DNA of 64,000 nucleotides, taken from contig NZ_JAMYDU010000006.1 of the NCBI RefSeq assembly GCF_024138395.1, positions 62,001 to 126,000 on the forward strand. The letters run 5' to 3'. The notes under the pieces were generated by a model. That model did no database searches and was not told the DNA's origin. It worked only from the letters and a program-made list of their open reading frames with translations. Positions within the stretch are counted from its first letter, which is position 1; every line of letters starts with the position of its first letter. The stretch comes from Pseudomonas mandelii. GTDB lineage: Bacteria; Pseudomonadota; Gammaproteobacteria; Pseudomonadales; Pseudomonadaceae. Made by a program: the position numbers and the translations under genes. This document shows positions 40,796 to 49,863 of the stretch, in pieces.

Positions 40796-42006
40796 CGGGC
40801 GTCGCGTTCTTCGCGGTGCTTTTCATTAAGGTGCTTTGGCGCTTGCCGGTACAAATAGATGCTCAGTGCCAAACCACCCAGAGCGGCCAATGCGGCAAAC
40901 AGGAAGATCGAGGCGAACCCGAATCCAGCCGCAATCGCACCCGCCAGCGGTCCGGTAATCCCCAGCGACAAATCAATAAACAGTGAGTATGCCCCGACTG
41001 CCGCGCCGCGGCTGGAGGCGGGCACCAGGTTGACCGCTTCCACGCCCAAGGCCGGGAACACCAGCGAGAAACCGAAACCACTCAGCGCCGCACCGGCCAG
41101 TGCCCAATGGGCATCGGGTGCCAGCCACAGCAGCAATAGTCCCAGGGTTTCCACCGAGAGGCAGGCTATCGCCACGCGAAAACCGCCGAGGCGGTTGATC
41201 AGGTTACCGAAGAGTAATCGCGCACCGATGAAACTGGTGCCGAACAGGCTCAGGCACAGCACCGCGTTGGACCACTGCTGAGTGGCGTAATACAGGGTGA
41301 TGAATGTGGCGATGGTGCCAAAGCCGATGGAGCCCAAGGCCAGACCGCAGCCGTGAGGCAGTACGCGCCCCAGCACATGCATGAACGGCAGGCGTTCGCC
41401 GACAACGATCGGCGCAGCGGTTTTCGGCCAGGCCAGCGCCAGGCCCAGAACGGCCAACAGCACGATACTTACGCCCATGCTCCACAAGCCCAACTGACTG
41501 ACCAGCAGCACCCCCAATGGTGCGCCGACCGCCAGCGCGCCGTAACTGGCGATGCCGTTCCAGGAGATGACTTTGGCGGTATTCGCCGCGCCGACCCGGC
41601 CGATGCCCCAGCCGATCGACCCGGAGCCGACCAGACTTTCTGCGCTGCCAAGCACCAGTCGGCCGATCAACAGGCTGATCAGACTCAGCGTCGGCAGGCT
41701 TTGCGTCCAGGCCGAAATCAGCATGAACACACCGCTCAAGCCGCAGCCGGCGAGGCCGTACATCACCGCCAGTTTGCTGCCCTTGTTATCGATGATGCGC
41801 CCGGCGTAAGGACGGCTGAGCAGGGTGGCCAGGTATTGCACGCTGATCACCAGCCCGGCGATCACGGCGCCGAAACCGAGGTCGCTGTGGACGTAGCCCG
41901 GCAATACAGCCAGGGGAATGCCGATATTCAGGTAACCGATGAACGTGAACAGGACGATGGAAACGACTTGCAGCGTGACCGCCATGGGGCGCTGGGGTTC
42001 TGACAT
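40792..42006 (-). CDS. MFS transporter, YhhS/arabinose-efflux type
   Basis: A 404-residue protein with 12 hydrophobic segments. [40 protein letters not shown] (the A-loop R-x-x-D-x-K-G motif) and [19 protein letters not shown] are characteristic of YhhS/YfcJ-like efflux carriers. The substrate is unknown; E. coli YhhS affects arabinose and glyphosate export. The ATG at 42006 was chosen because conserved membrane sequence follows immediately. Confidence 0.87.
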   Translation of the reverse strand: MSEPQRPMAVTLQVVSIVLFTFIGYLNIGIPLAVLPGYVHSDLGFGAVIAGLVISVQYLATLLSRPYAGRIIDNKGSKLAVMYGLAGCGLSGVFMLISAWTQSLPTLSLISLLIGRLVLGSAESLVGSGSIGWGIGRVGAANTAKVISWNGIASYGALAVGAPLGVLLVSQLGLWSMGVSIVLLAVLGLALAWPKTAAPIVVGERLPFMHVLGRVLPHGCGLALGSIGFGTIATFITLYYATQQWSNAVLCLSLFGTSFIGARLLFGNLINRLGGFRVAIACLSVETLGLLLLWLAPDAHWALAGAALSGFGFSLVFPALGVEAVNLVPASSRGAAVGAYSLFIDLSLGITGPLAGAIAAGFGFASIFLFAALAALGGLALSIYLYRQAPKHLNEKHREERDAR

Positions 42007-42109
42007 GGGTAAAGGTCCGCGGGCAGCAGGATAGATAGGCTGCTTATGATAGCGGCGCGGACGACTGCGGGTGGTAGAAAAAGTAAAACTATTTGCCGGG
42101 CGGGGTGAG

Positions 42110-42307
42110 TCAGGGTTTGGTGGGGGCAACCAGTTGTGTCGTGACCAGGGCGGCCAAGGCGTTTTCTTCGCTGCCGAAGCGGGCCAGCAGGGCGGCTTGC
42201 TTCTCGGGGGAAAGGCGATTCCAGATCTCGATCATCTTCTCGGCGGTGCCGATCAGAACGCTGGCCTGCAGCTCTTCATCAAAAGGAGGAGTGAATTCAT
42301 CGGTCAT
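42110..42307 (-). CDS. 65-residue conserved-looking small protein, unknown
   Basis: An acidic, helical 65-residue protein with [20 protein letters not shown] and [20 protein letters not shown]. No membrane segment, cysteine or known motif. The ribosome site is weak (GAG). It lies 103 bases upstream of the MFS gene on the same strand. Listed because composition and codon usage look coding. Function not recognised. Confidence 0.6.
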   Translation of the reverse strand: MTDEFTPPFDEELQASVLIGTAEKMIEIWNRLSPEKQAALLARFGSEENALAALVTTQLVAPTKP

Positions 42308-42330
42308 GGGGAGGGCTCAAGGTTCAGGCG

Positions 42331-42362
42331 GTGTGGAAAGCGCATATTAGCGCTTTCCACAC
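42331..42362. other. Perfect 13-base hairpin between two small genes
   Basis: Arms gtgtggaaagcgc (42331-42343) and gcgctttccacac (42350-42362) around atatta. No T run follows on either strand, so it is not a canonical terminator. It lies 20 bases past the 43-residue gene and before the 65-residue gene on the minus strand. Confidence 0.65.
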
Positions 42363-42382
42363 GGTCTGTTCGTGCGGGTGTA

Positions 42383-42514
42383 TCAGTCTTCGCTGTCGGC
42401 CTGGCGGCGTTCAGATGCTTCTTTTGTCTCGGGCTGTTGGGCACCGGCTTGTTGCGTGGTTGTCTGCTCAGTTTCGTGCAGGCTTGGGAAGGGGAGATTA
42501 GGGATCTCGTGCAT
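42383..42514 (-). CDS. 43-residue hydrophilic small protein, unknown
   Basis: Read directly: ATG at 42514, stop at 42383-42385. GAGGAG lies seven bases upstream of the ATG, a strong ribosome site. It starts MHEIPNLPFPSLHETEQTTT and continues with a Gln/Glu/Ala-rich, charged, probably disordered tail (KEASERRQADSED). No homologue recognised. The ribosome site is the main argument that it is translated. Confidence 0.5.
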   Translation of the reverse strand: MHEIPNLPFPSLHETEQTTTQQAGAQQPETKEASERRQADSED

Positions 42515-42682
42515 GTTCGCGCTCCTCGCTAAGTCTGTTGATAGATCTGGTAGATCCGCGCTTTTAAAAAAGCCTGCGCAGGATACAGCAGGAGAAATGA
42601 CAAATAGACTTTTATATCCAATTGTTGCGACGGATGGGATTGTCTAGACAGGTCTGTGTAAGAGCTGGCGGGAGCCGGCGAT

Positions 42683-42792
42683 GATCGTTCCCACGCTCCG
42701 CGTGGGAATGCAGCCCGGGACGCTCCGCGTCCCTTCAAAGCCGAACGCGGAGCGTCCGTTGAGGCATTCCCACGCAGAGCGTGGGAACGATC
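42683..42792. repeat. Palindromic repeat, class D
   Basis: gatcgttcccacgctccgcg at the left and its near reverse complement at the right, with an inner gacgctccgcgtc unit. Same class as 12913-13024. It fills most of the 299-base gap before phhC. No gene seen in that gap. Confidence 0.9.
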
Positions 42793-42813
42793 AGGGCGAT
42801 CAGTGGGAGAGGA

Positions 42814-44007
42814 TTACTTGCAGACGTCAGCGATAGCTTCGGCCAACAGATCCAGGCGCGTCGCATCAATCCCCGCCACGTTCGCCCGGCCCGAGCTCAC
42901 CATGTAAACGCTATGGCGTTCGCGCAGTTGCTTGACCTGTTCCGGCGACAAACCGGTGTAGGAAAACATCCCGCGTTGCACACCAATGTGCGCGAATTGC
43001 TCGCGCAAACCATGGGGTTCAAGCGCTTCGACCAGACCGCTGCGCAACTGCGCGATACGCAAACGCATGGCTTCCACTTCGTCGGCCCAGCGGCTTTTCA
43101 GCTCTGGATCGCCAAGGATGGTCGCCACCACGGCCGCGCCATGATCCGGCGGCGTCGACCACAGGTTACGGGCGATATTGGCCAGTTGGCTGCGGATATC
43201 CACCAGTTTGTCGGCGGTTTGCGCGCAGACAATCAGTGCGCCGGTGCGGTCGCAGTACAGGCCGAAGTTCTTCGAGCAGGAACTGGTGATCAGCACTTCC
43301 GGCAACTCGGCGGCGAACAGCCGGGTCGACCAGGCATCTTGCTCCAGGCCATCGCCGAAACCCTGATAGGCGAAATCGATCAGTGGCAGCAAATCGCGAC
43401 TGCGCACCACGTCCAGCACCCGCCGCCAATCGTCATGGGACAGGTCGAAACCGGTCGGGTTGTGGCAGCAGGCATGCAGCAGCACCACATCGCCCTTGGG
43501 TACTTCATTGAGCACCGCCAGCATCGCTTCCACATCGAGACGGTTATCACTGCCCACGTACGGGTAATGACTGACCTTGACCCCAGCCGCCGCGAAAATG
43601 GTTTCGTGGATCGGCCAGGTCGGGTTGCTCAACCACACGCCACGGCCCGGCAGGCATTGGGCGATGAAGTCGGCGCTCAAACGCAATGCGCCAGTGCCGC
43701 CCGGCGTTTGAGTGGCGCCGGCCCGTTGCTCGGCGATCAGCGCCGAATCAGCGCCAAGCACCAACTCGTTGATGACCTTGCCGAACGCTACATTGCCGTG
43801 GCCGCCGATGTAGGTCTTGGTGGATTGACGCTCCACCAGGTGCTGCTCGGCGAGCTTCACCGCCTCGGGGATTGGCGTCAGGCCCTGGGCGTCTTTATAG
43901 ACACCCACGCCGAGGTCGAATTTGCGCGGGTTAGGGTCCAGCGCATAGGCCTCCATCAGGCCGAGAATCGGGTCGCCGGGTACTCGACCGATGGCGTCGA
44001 AATGCAT
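42814..44007 (-). CDS. phhC: Aromatic amino acid aminotransferase PhhC (TyrB-like)
   Basis: A PLP enzyme of 397 residues, class I aminotransferase. LGVGVYKDAQGLTPIPEAV, KTYIGGHGN, HACCHNPTGFDL, LIDFAYQGFGDGLEQD and the PLP lysine in SSCSKNFGLYCDR (Lys 246) are all present, as is the C-terminal arginine region YMVSSGRANVAGI. In the phh operon it transaminates tyrosine, and phenylalanine, with 2-oxoglutarate. Its start overlaps the phhB stop by one base, so translation is coupled. Last gene of phhABC. Confidence 0.94.
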   Translation of the reverse strand: MHFDAIGRVPGDPILGLMEAYALDPNPRKFDLGVGVYKDAQGLTPIPEAVKLAEQHLVERQSTKTYIGGHGNVAFGKVINELVLGADSALIAEQRAGATQTPGGTGALRLSADFIAQCLPGRGVWLSNPTWPIHETIFAAAGVKVSHYPYVGSDNRLDVEAMLAVLNEVPKGDVVLLHACCHNPTGFDLSHDDWRRVLDVVRSRDLLPLIDFAYQGFGDGLEQDAWSTRLFAAELPEVLITSSCSKNFGLYCDRTGALIVCAQTADKLVDIRSQLANIARNLWSTPPDHGAAVVATILGDPELKSRWADEVEAMRLRIAQLRSGLVEALEPHGLREQFAHIGVQRGMFSYTGLSPEQVKQLRERHSVYMVSSGRANVAGIDATRLDLLAEAIADVCK

Positions 44008-44363
44008 TATTTGCGGCCCTCGGCGTTCTTCGCCACTTCGTCAGTGCGCGCGGCCATGATGAAGTCGTTGCGGTGCAGGCCTTTGATGGAGTGGCTCCAC
44101 CAGGTCACAGTGACTTTGCCCCACTCGGTCAGCAGGCCCGGGTGGTGACCTTCGGCCTCGGAGATTTCACCGACGGCGTTGGTGAACGCCAACGCGTGTT
44201 TGAAATTCTTGAACAGGAAAACTTTTTCCAACTGCATCACGCTGTCACGGACTTCGATGTTCCAGTCAGGGATCTGCTTGATCAGGATCGGCAATTCTTC
44301 GTCGCTGACCTGAGGGGCGCCGGCTTGGCAGGCTTCGCAATGGGCTTGGTTCAGAGCGTTCAT
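44007..44363 (-). CDS. phhB: Pterin-4a-carbinolamine dehydratase PhhB
   Basis: A 118-residue recycling enzyme for the tetrahydropterin cofactor of PhhA. It has [44 protein letters not shown] and [10 protein letters not shown], matching the DCoH signature with its paired catalytic histidines. The ATG at 44363 is chosen over an upstream ATG at 44414. It lies between phhA and phhC and is read with them. Confidence 0.95.
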   Translation of the reverse strand: MNALNQAHCEACQAGAPQVSDEELPILIKQIPDWNIEVRDSVMQLEKVFLFKNFKHALAFTNAVGEISEAEGHHPGLLTEWGKVTVTWWSHSIKGLHRNDFIMAARTDEVAKNAEGRK

Positions 44364-44432
44364 GGTGTATTCCTGAATTCGATTCTTGTTGGAAATTACT
44401 ATCTTTGCGCGCAAGTCGCGAGCGGGATCTGC

Positions 44433-45224
44433 TCAGGCCGCTTTGGGCTTTGGCGGAAATTTCGGCGCGTGCAACCCCAGCTGCATACCTTGCTTGACCA
44501 TGCCCATGATGTCTTCGTGGGCCAGATCGAACAGGCGCTTGAGGTTCGGCAGGACAAAGTACAGCGGCTGCAGAATGTCGATGCGGTACGGCGTGCGCAT
44601 GCATTCCAGCGGGTCGAAGGCCTGATGCTCCGGCTCGTCCGACAGGCAGTAAACGGTTTCTTTGGGCGAGGACAGAATGCCGCCACCGTAGATGCGCAGG
44701 CCTTGTGGCGTGTCGACCAGGCCGAACTCGATGGTCATCCAGTATAGGCGCGCCAGGTACACGCGTTCTTCCTTGGATGCCTGTAGGCCAAGTTTGCCGT
44801 AGGTGTGGGTAAATTCGGCGAACCAGGGGTTGGTCAGCAGCGGACAGTGGCCAAAGATCTCGTGGAAAATGTCCGGTTCTTGCAGGTAATCCAGCTCTTC
44901 GCGGGTACGAATAAAGGTCGCCACCGGAAACTGCTTGTTCGCCAGCAATTCGAAAAAGGTCTGGAAGGGAATCAGCGCGGGAACTCGGGCAACCTGCCAA
45001 CCGGTGGTTTCACCGAGAACCTTGTTGATTTCACCTAGTTGCGGAATGCGGTCGTGGGGCAGACCGAGTTTTTCGATACCGTCCAGGTATTCCTGGCACG
45101 CACGACCCTCGACCACTTTCAGTTGGCGAGTGATCAGCGTGTTCCACACCGCGTGTTCTTCGGCGGGGTAGTCGATAAAACCTTGCGCATCGGGCTCGCG
45201 AGCCACGTATTGCGTCTGCTTCAT
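44433..45224 (-). CDS. phhA: Phenylalanine 4-monooxygenase PhhA
   Basis: A 263-residue non-haem iron enzyme that hydroxylates phenylalanine to tyrosine using tetrahydropterin and O2. The iron ligands are in FHEIFGHCPLL (His 121 and His 126) with the glutamate in RLYWMTIEFGLVD (about 166), the same numbering as the P. aeruginosa enzyme. It is a catalytic core only, without the ACT domain of animal enzymes. First gene of phhABC, 393 bases from the divergent phhR. A PhhR-box candidate lies in that gap. Confidence 0.96.
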   Translation of the reverse strand: MKQTQYVAREPDAQGFIDYPAEEHAVWNTLITRQLKVVEGRACQEYLDGIEKLGLPHDRIPQLGEINKVLGETTGWQVARVPALIPFQTFFELLANKQFPVATFIRTREELDYLQEPDIFHEIFGHCPLLTNPWFAEFTHTYGKLGLQASKEERVYLARLYWMTIEFGLVDTPQGLRIYGGGILSSPKETVYCLSDEPEHQAFDPLECMRTPYRIDILQPLYFVLPNLKRLFDLAHEDIMGMVKQGMQLGLHAPKFPPKPKAA

Positions 45225-45346
45225 GCTGCTCTCCTGCTTGGGGATTCGTTCTTGTTGTGTGTACAGCTATAGACCTAGAAATACCCCAAGGCGTGCGGTG
45301 TTGCAGCAGGTGATCGTCGTTGCATGTAGGAAAAATCAGCACTTTT

Positions 45347-45364
45347 CGTAAAGTATTCGTTACG
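45347..45364. promoter_or_regulatory. Candidate PhhR/TyrR box between phhA and phhR
   Basis: CGTAAA-GTATTC-GTTACG is an imperfect inverted repeat with the 6-6-6 layout of TyrR-type boxes (TGTAAA-N6-TTTACA), matching 5/6 and 4/6. It lies 122 bases upstream of phhA. The rest of the 393-base gap holds a REP at 45489-45583 and no gene. No convincing -24/-12 element was found for phhA. Confidence 0.5.
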
Positions 45365-45488
45365 GATTGGCCGCTATGGCGCAAGTATTGAGTTTTCAGG
45401 GTTTGAAAAGCGCTCTACCTGTCACATAATCTTGACGACTAACTGAGCCGCTCGGCAAAAAAATACGTCCGAGTGCACTGCGAATTCC

Positions 45489-45583
45489 CCTGTAGGAGCG
45501 AAGCTTGCTCGCGAAAGCGTCGGACCATCCGGCATCGATGTATCAGATAGACCGCTTTCGCGAGCAAGCTTCGCTCCTACAGG
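45489..45583. repeat. REP doublet, class A variant
   Basis: Inverted arms cctgtaggagcgaagcttgc and its complement with gcgaaagcg extension. It ends 35 bases before phhR. Confidence 0.92.
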
Positions 45584-45617
45584 TTGCAACCTACTCACCG
45601 CTGTTACGGGCCTTTAT

Positions 45618-47177
45618 ATGCGCATCAAAGTCCACTGCCAGAACCGCATCGGTATCCTGCGCGACATTCTCAATCTGCTGGTCGAGTACGGGATCAACGT
45701 CGCTCGCGGCGAGGTGGGTGGTGAGCACGGCAATGCGATCTACCTGCACTGTCCGAACCTTATCAATATTCAGTTCCAGGCGTTGCGTCCGAAGTTTGAG
45801 GCGATTGGCGGGGTATTCGGCGTCAAGCGCGTAGGCCTGATGCCCAGCGAGCGTCGGCACATGGAGCTCAATGCCTTGCTCGGCGCCCTGGAGTTTCCGG
45901 TGTTGTCGATCGACATGGGCGGCTCCATCGTCGCGGCCAACCGTGCGGCGGCGCAGTTGCTCGGGGTGCGGGTGGACGAGGTTCCGGGGATTCCGTTGTC
46001 GCGGTACGCCGAGGATTTCGATTTGCCGGAGCTGGTGCGCGCCAACAAGTCGCGGATCAATGGCTTGCGGGTCAAGGTCAAGGGTGACGTGTTTCTCGCC
46101 GACATCGCGCCGCTGCAATCGGAGCATGACGAAAGCGAGGCCATGGCCGGTGCGGTGTTGACGTTGCACCGGGCGGATCGGGTGGGCGAGCGCATTTATA
46201 ACGTGCGCAAGCAGGAGTTGCGTGGCTTCGACAGCATTTTCCAGAGTTCGAAAGTAATGGCGGCGGTGGTGCGCGAAGCGCGGCGCATGGCACCCCTGGA
46301 TGCGCCGCTATTGATAGAAGGCGAAACCGGCACCGGCAAAGAATTGTTGGCGCGGGCCTGTCACTTGGCGAGCCCGCGTGGGCAGTCACCGTTGATGGCG
46401 CTCAACTGCGCCGGTCTGCCGGAGTCCATGGCCGAGACCGAACTGTTCGGCTACGGCCCGGGTGCCTTCGAAGGGGCGCGGGCCGAAGGCAAGCTCGGGC
46501 TGTTGGAGCTAACGGCGGGTGGTACGCTATTTCTCGATGGCGTCGGTGAAATGAGCCCGCGCTTACAGGTGAAATTGCTGCGTTTTCTGCAGGACGGCTG
46601 CTTCCGACGTGTCGGCAGCGATGAAGAGGTCTATCTGGATGTGCGGGTGATCTGCGCAACGCAAGTGGACTTGTCCGAGTTGTGCGCTCGCGGTGAGTTT
46701 CGCCAGGATTTGTACCACCGCTTGAACGTACTCTCGCTGCACATCCCGCCGCTGCGCGAATGCCTCGACGGACTGGCCCCGCTGGTGGAACACTTCCTCG
46801 ATCAGGCCAGTCGGCAGATCGGTTGCCCGTTGCCGAAACTGGCTCCGGCGGCGATGGAGCGGCTCAGTCACTATCACTGGCCGGGTAACGTGCGGCAGTT
46901 GGAGAACGTACTGTTCCAGGCAGTTTCCCTGTGTGACGGCGGCACCGTCAAAGCCGAGCACATTCGTCTGCCGGACTACGGCGTGCGTCAGCCGCTTGGC
47001 GACTTTTCCCTTGAGGGCGGGCTGGACGAGATTGTCGGTCGCTTTGAGAAAGCCGTACTGGAGCGCTTGTATTCCGAGCATCCGAGCAGTCGTCAACTGG
47101 GCAAGCGGTTGGGGGTTTCGCATACAACCATTGCCAATAAGTTGCGTGAGTACGAAGTCGGTAAAGAACCGGGCTAG
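45618..47177 (+). CDS. phhR: TyrR-family regulator PhhR
   Basis: A 519-residue regulator: ACT domain (1-70, KVHCQNRIGILRDILNLLVE), PAS (about 80-190, LEFPVLSIDMGGSIVAAN), AAA+ domain (about 203-435) and Fis-type HTH (about 475-515, SSRQLGKRLGVSHTTIANKL). Walker A is GETGTGKE and Walker B LFLDGVGEM. The sigma-54 contact loop reads GAFEGA where true sigma-54 activators have GAFTGA, as in TyrR-type proteins acting with sigma-70. It activates the divergent phhABC in response to Phe or Tyr. Confidence 0.93.
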   Translation: MRIKVHCQNRIGILRDILNLLVEYGINVARGEVGGEHGNAIYLHCPNLINIQFQALRPKFEAIGGVFGVKRVGLMPSERRHMELNALLGALEFPVLSIDMGGSIVAANRAAAQLLGVRVDEVPGIPLSRYAEDFDLPELVRANKSRINGLRVKVKGDVFLADIAPLQSEHDESEAMAGAVLTLHRADRVGERIYNVRKQELRGFDSIFQSSKVMAAVVREARRMAPLDAPLLIEGETGTGKELLARACHLASPRGQSPLMALNCAGLPESMAETELFGYGPGAFEGARAEGKLGLLELTAGGTLFLDGVGEMSPRLQVKLLRFLQDGCFRRVGSDEEVYLDVRVICATQVDLSELCARGEFRQDLYHRLNVLSLHIPPLRECLDGLAPLVEHFLDQASRQIGCPLPKLAPAAMERLSHYHWPGNVRQLENVLFQAVSLCDGGTVKAEHIRLPDYGVRQPLGDFSLEGGLDEIVGRFEKAVLERLYSEHPSSRQLGKRLGVSHTTIANKLREYEVGKEPG

Positions 47178-47180
47178 TGC

Positions 47181-47332
47181 CCTGTAGCAGCTGCCGAGCC
47201 TGCGAGGCTGCGTTCGGCGGCGCAGCCGTCGCAAATCCTGTATGTAAGGTTTTCCTGACTCACCGCGATATCTGATTTCACGACTGCTTCGCAGCCGAAC
47301 GCAGCCTCGCAGGCTCGGCAGCTGCTACCAGG
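47181..47332. repeat. REP doublet, class B
   Basis: Inverted arms tgtagcagctgccgagcctg and its complement. It lies immediately after the phhR stop, in the 366-base gap before flgF. The rest of that gap holds the flgF promoter and no gene. Confidence 0.92.
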
Positions 47333-47470
47333 CATGCGTTGAGCCCTGGAGGTCGACGCTTGCCGTAAGCGGCATAACACCGCCGGTTTTTCGTCTTCGA
47401 TACATTCCCCCAATCCCCTCTTAATCCCTCAAGTCCTTTGTTTGCCGGGCCCTGCGCCGCCAGAAAAAAG

Positions 47471-47487
47471 TTGGTCTGCAAATTGCT
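47471..47487 (+). promoter_or_regulatory. Sigma-54 promoter of the flgF operon
   Basis: TTGGtctgcaaaTTGCT has GG and GC separated by exactly ten bases, the obligatory -24/-12 spacing, with TTGG and TTGC both intact. An A-rich tract precedes it. Transcription would start near 47498, about 46 bases before the flgF GTG. RpoN control fits the FleR-dependent middle class of Pseudomonas flagellar genes. Confidence 0.8.
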
Positions 47488-47543
47488 TATGGCTCAGCAG
47501 TACAGCGGTGGGCGGCAAACGTCCGGCATGCAGAGGAAAGAGT

Positions 47544-48284
47544 GTGGACAAGTACCTTTATGTGGCAATGACCGGCGCCAGCCAGAATGCACTGGCGCAG
47601 AAGGCTCATGCGAACAACCTGGCGAACATCTCTACCAACGGTTTTCAGAAGGACCTGGAACAGGCCCGTTCGATGCCGGTGTTTGGTGACAGCTTTCCGG
47701 CGCGTGCGTTTGCCATGACCGAGCGTCCGGCCACCGACTTCTCTCCTGGTGCGCTGGTGCAAACCGGTCGTGACCTCGATGTCGCGGTGCAGGGCAACGG
47801 CTGGATCGCCGTGCAGAACCCCGATGGCGGTGAAAGCTACGTGCGCACCGGCAGCCTGAACGTTGACGCGCTGGGCGTGCTGCGCGCCGGCAACGGTATG
47901 CCGGTGATTGGCAATGGCGGCCCGATTGCCGTGCCTCCCGAGCAGCAAATCGAAGTCGGTGAAGACGGCACCATCAGCATCCGCGCGATGGGCGAAGGCC
48001 CGCGGGTGATGGCTGAAGTCGACCGGATCAAACTGGTCAACCCGGACTTCAAGAACATGACCAAGGGCCTGGACGGTTCGATCCACACCAAGGATGGCAA
48101 GCCGGCGCAGGCCGATGCCAACGTCAAACTGGTGTCCGGGTTCCTGGAGTCGAGCAACGTCAATGCCGTGGAAGAAATGACTTCGGTGCTGGCGTTGGCC
48201 AAGCAGTTCGAGCTGCACATCAAGATGATGAACACCGCCAAAGACGATGACCAGGCCATGGCTCGGGTCTTGCAGATCAGCTAA
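47544..48284 (+). CDS. flgF: Flagellar proximal rod protein FlgF
   Basis: A 246-residue axial protein from a GTG start with an AGAGGAAAG ribosome site a few bases before it. The axial-family N-terminus (TGASQNALAQKAHANNLANI, STNGF) and C-terminus (ESSNVNAVEEMTSVLALAKQ) form the coiled-coil ends of rod/hook proteins. The middle has LDVAVQGNGWIAVQNPDG. It builds the proximal rod with FlgBCG. First gene of flgFGHIJKL. Confidence 0.96.
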   Translation: MDKYLYVAMTGASQNALAQKAHANNLANISTNGFQKDLEQARSMPVFGDSFPARAFAMTERPATDFSPGALVQTGRDLDVAVQGNGWIAVQNPDGGESYVRTGSLNVDALGVLRAGNGMPVIGNGGPIAVPPEQQIEVGEDGTISIRAMGEGPRVMAEVDRIKLVNPDFKNMTKGLDGSIHTKDGKPAQADANVKLVSGFLESSNVNAVEEMTSVLALAKQFELHIKMMNTAKDDDQAMARVLQIS

Positions 48285-48329
48285 TTATCAGAACGTCGCG
48301 CCGTAAAACAGGCGCACGAGGAGAATCGA

Positions 48330-49115
48330 ATGCTTCCGGCTCTATGGGTTGCCAAAACAGGTCTGTCCGCCCAGGACACCAACCTCACCACCATTTCCAA
48401 CAACCTGGCGAACGTATCGACCACGGGTTTCAAACGTGATCGCGCCGAGTTTCAGGACCTGCTGTATCAGATCAAACGTCAGCCAGGCGCCCAGTCGACC
48501 CAGGACAGCGAATTGCCGTCGGGTCTGCAAGTGGGTACCGGTGTGCGCATCGTCGGCACTCAGAAAAACTTCACCGCCGGCAGCCTGCAAACCACCGAGC
48601 AGCCGTTGGACATGGCCATCGACGGTCGCGGTTTCTTCCAGATTCTGCAGCCGGACGGCACCACGTCCTACACCCGTGACGGTACGTTCCACCTGGATTC
48701 CAACGGCCAGATCGTGAATGCCAGTGGCTTCGCCCTGGAGCCGGCCATTGTCATTCCGAACGACGCCCAGACCTTCACCGTCGGCCGTGACGGCACCGTG
48801 TCCATCACCGTTGCCGGCAACCCGGCCTCCCAGGTGATCGGCAACCTGCAAACCGCCGACTTCATCAACCCGGCCGGTCTGCAAGCGGTGGGTAACAACC
48901 TGTTCCTGGAAACCGCTGCCAGTGGCGCGCCGCAAGTCGGCACTCCGGGCCTCGCCGGTTTCGGCACCACGCTGCAGAACACCCTGGAAACGTCCAACGT
49001 CAGCACCGTTGAAGAGATGGTCAACATGATCACCACTCAGCGCGCCTACGAGATGAACTCCAAAGTGATCTCCACCGCCGACCAGATGCTCTCGTTCGTA
49101 ACGCAGAATCTGTAA
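48330..49115 (+). CDS. flgG: Flagellar distal rod protein FlgG
   Basis: A 261-residue axial protein forming the distal rod. The N-terminus WVAKTGLSAQDTNLTTISNN is followed by LANVSTTGFKRDRAEFQDLL; the C-terminus is LETSNVSTVEEMVNMITTQ with RAYEMNSKVI. LDMAIDGRGFFQILQPDG marks the D1 domain. AGGAGAA precedes the ATG. It lies 45 bases after flgF. Confidence 0.97.
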   Translation: MLPALWVAKTGLSAQDTNLTTISNNLANVSTTGFKRDRAEFQDLLYQIKRQPGAQSTQDSELPSGLQVGTGVRIVGTQKNFTAGSLQTTEQPLDMAIDGRGFFQILQPDGTTSYTRDGTFHLDSNGQIVNASGFALEPAIVIPNDAQTFTVGRDGTVSITVAGNPASQVIGNLQTADFINPAGLQAVGNNLFLETAASGAPQVGTPGLAGFGTTLQNTLETSNVSTVEEMVNMITTQRAYEMNSKVISTADQMLSFVTQNL

Positions 49116-49167
49116 TCAAGTCTATGAGGCGGCCATGAGGTCGCCTGCAACACCGTGAGGTAGGGTC

Positions 49168-49863
49168 ATGAATCGCTTTGTATCTGTTCTGGCACTGAGT
49201 GGGGTCGTCGTGCTCGCGGGCTGCGTTGCCCCGCCGCCCAAGCCCAATGACCCTTACTACGCCCCGGTGTTGCCGCGCACGCCGCTGCCGGCTGCCGCCA
49301 ATAACGGCTCGATCTACCAGGCCGGTTTCGAACAGAACCTGTACAGCGACCGCAAGGCGTTCCGGGTCGGTGACATCATCACCATCACCCTGAACGAGCG
49401 CACCCAGGCGAGCAAGAACGCCAATTCGCAGATCGACAAGAACAGCAAAACTGACATCGGTCTGAGCTCGTTTTTCGGGGGCGGCCTAAGCACCAGTGAT
49501 CCCGTGGGCAGCGGTAGCCTGAGTCTGGACGTCGGTTACGAAGGTGACCGCGCCACCAAGGGCGACAGCAAGTCCGGCCAGAGCAACAGCCTGACCGGTT
49601 CGATCACCGTGACCGTCGCGGACGTGTTGCCCAACGGCATCATCGCCGTGCGTGGCGAGAAGTGGCTGACCCTCAACACTGGCGATGAGCTGGTGCGGAT
49701 TGCCGGCCTCGTTCGCGCCGATGACATCGCCACCGACAACACCGTGCCGTCGACCCGCGTCGCCGATGCGCGCATCACCTATTCGGGCACCGGTGCGTTT
49801 GCCGATGCGAGTCAGCCAGGCTGGTTCGACCGTTTCTTCCTCAGCCCGCTGTTCCCTTTCTAG
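49168..49863 (+). CDS. flgH: Flagellar L-ring lipoprotein FlgH
   Basis: A 231-residue outer-membrane lipoprotein forming the L ring. The lipobox is VVLAGC (Cys 19). [20 protein letters not shown] and [14 protein letters not shown] follow, with C-terminal [17 protein letters not shown] residues ([17 protein letters not shown]). Its stop TAG is directly followed by the flgI GTG. Confidence 0.97.
   Translation: MNRFVSVLALSGVVVLAGCVAPPPKPNDPYYAPVLPRTPLPAAANNGSIYQAGFEQNLYSDRKAFRVGDIITITLNERTQASKNANSQIDKNSKTDIGLSSFFGGGLSTSDPVGSGSLSLDVGYEGDRATKGDSKSGQSNSLTGSITVTVADVLPNGIIAVRGEKWLTLNTGDELVRIAGLVRADDIATDNTVPSTRVADARITYSGTGAFADASQPGWFDRFFLSPLFPF

Noticed and set aside
42331..42362. Hairpin as an intrinsic terminator
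   Set aside because: No T tract follows on either strand, so it is reported only as a hairpin.
3131..47332. Recurrent palindromic units as a possible CRISPR array
   Set aside because: The units are dispersed singly between genes as inverted pairs, not as regularly spaced direct repeats with spacers, and no cas genes are present.
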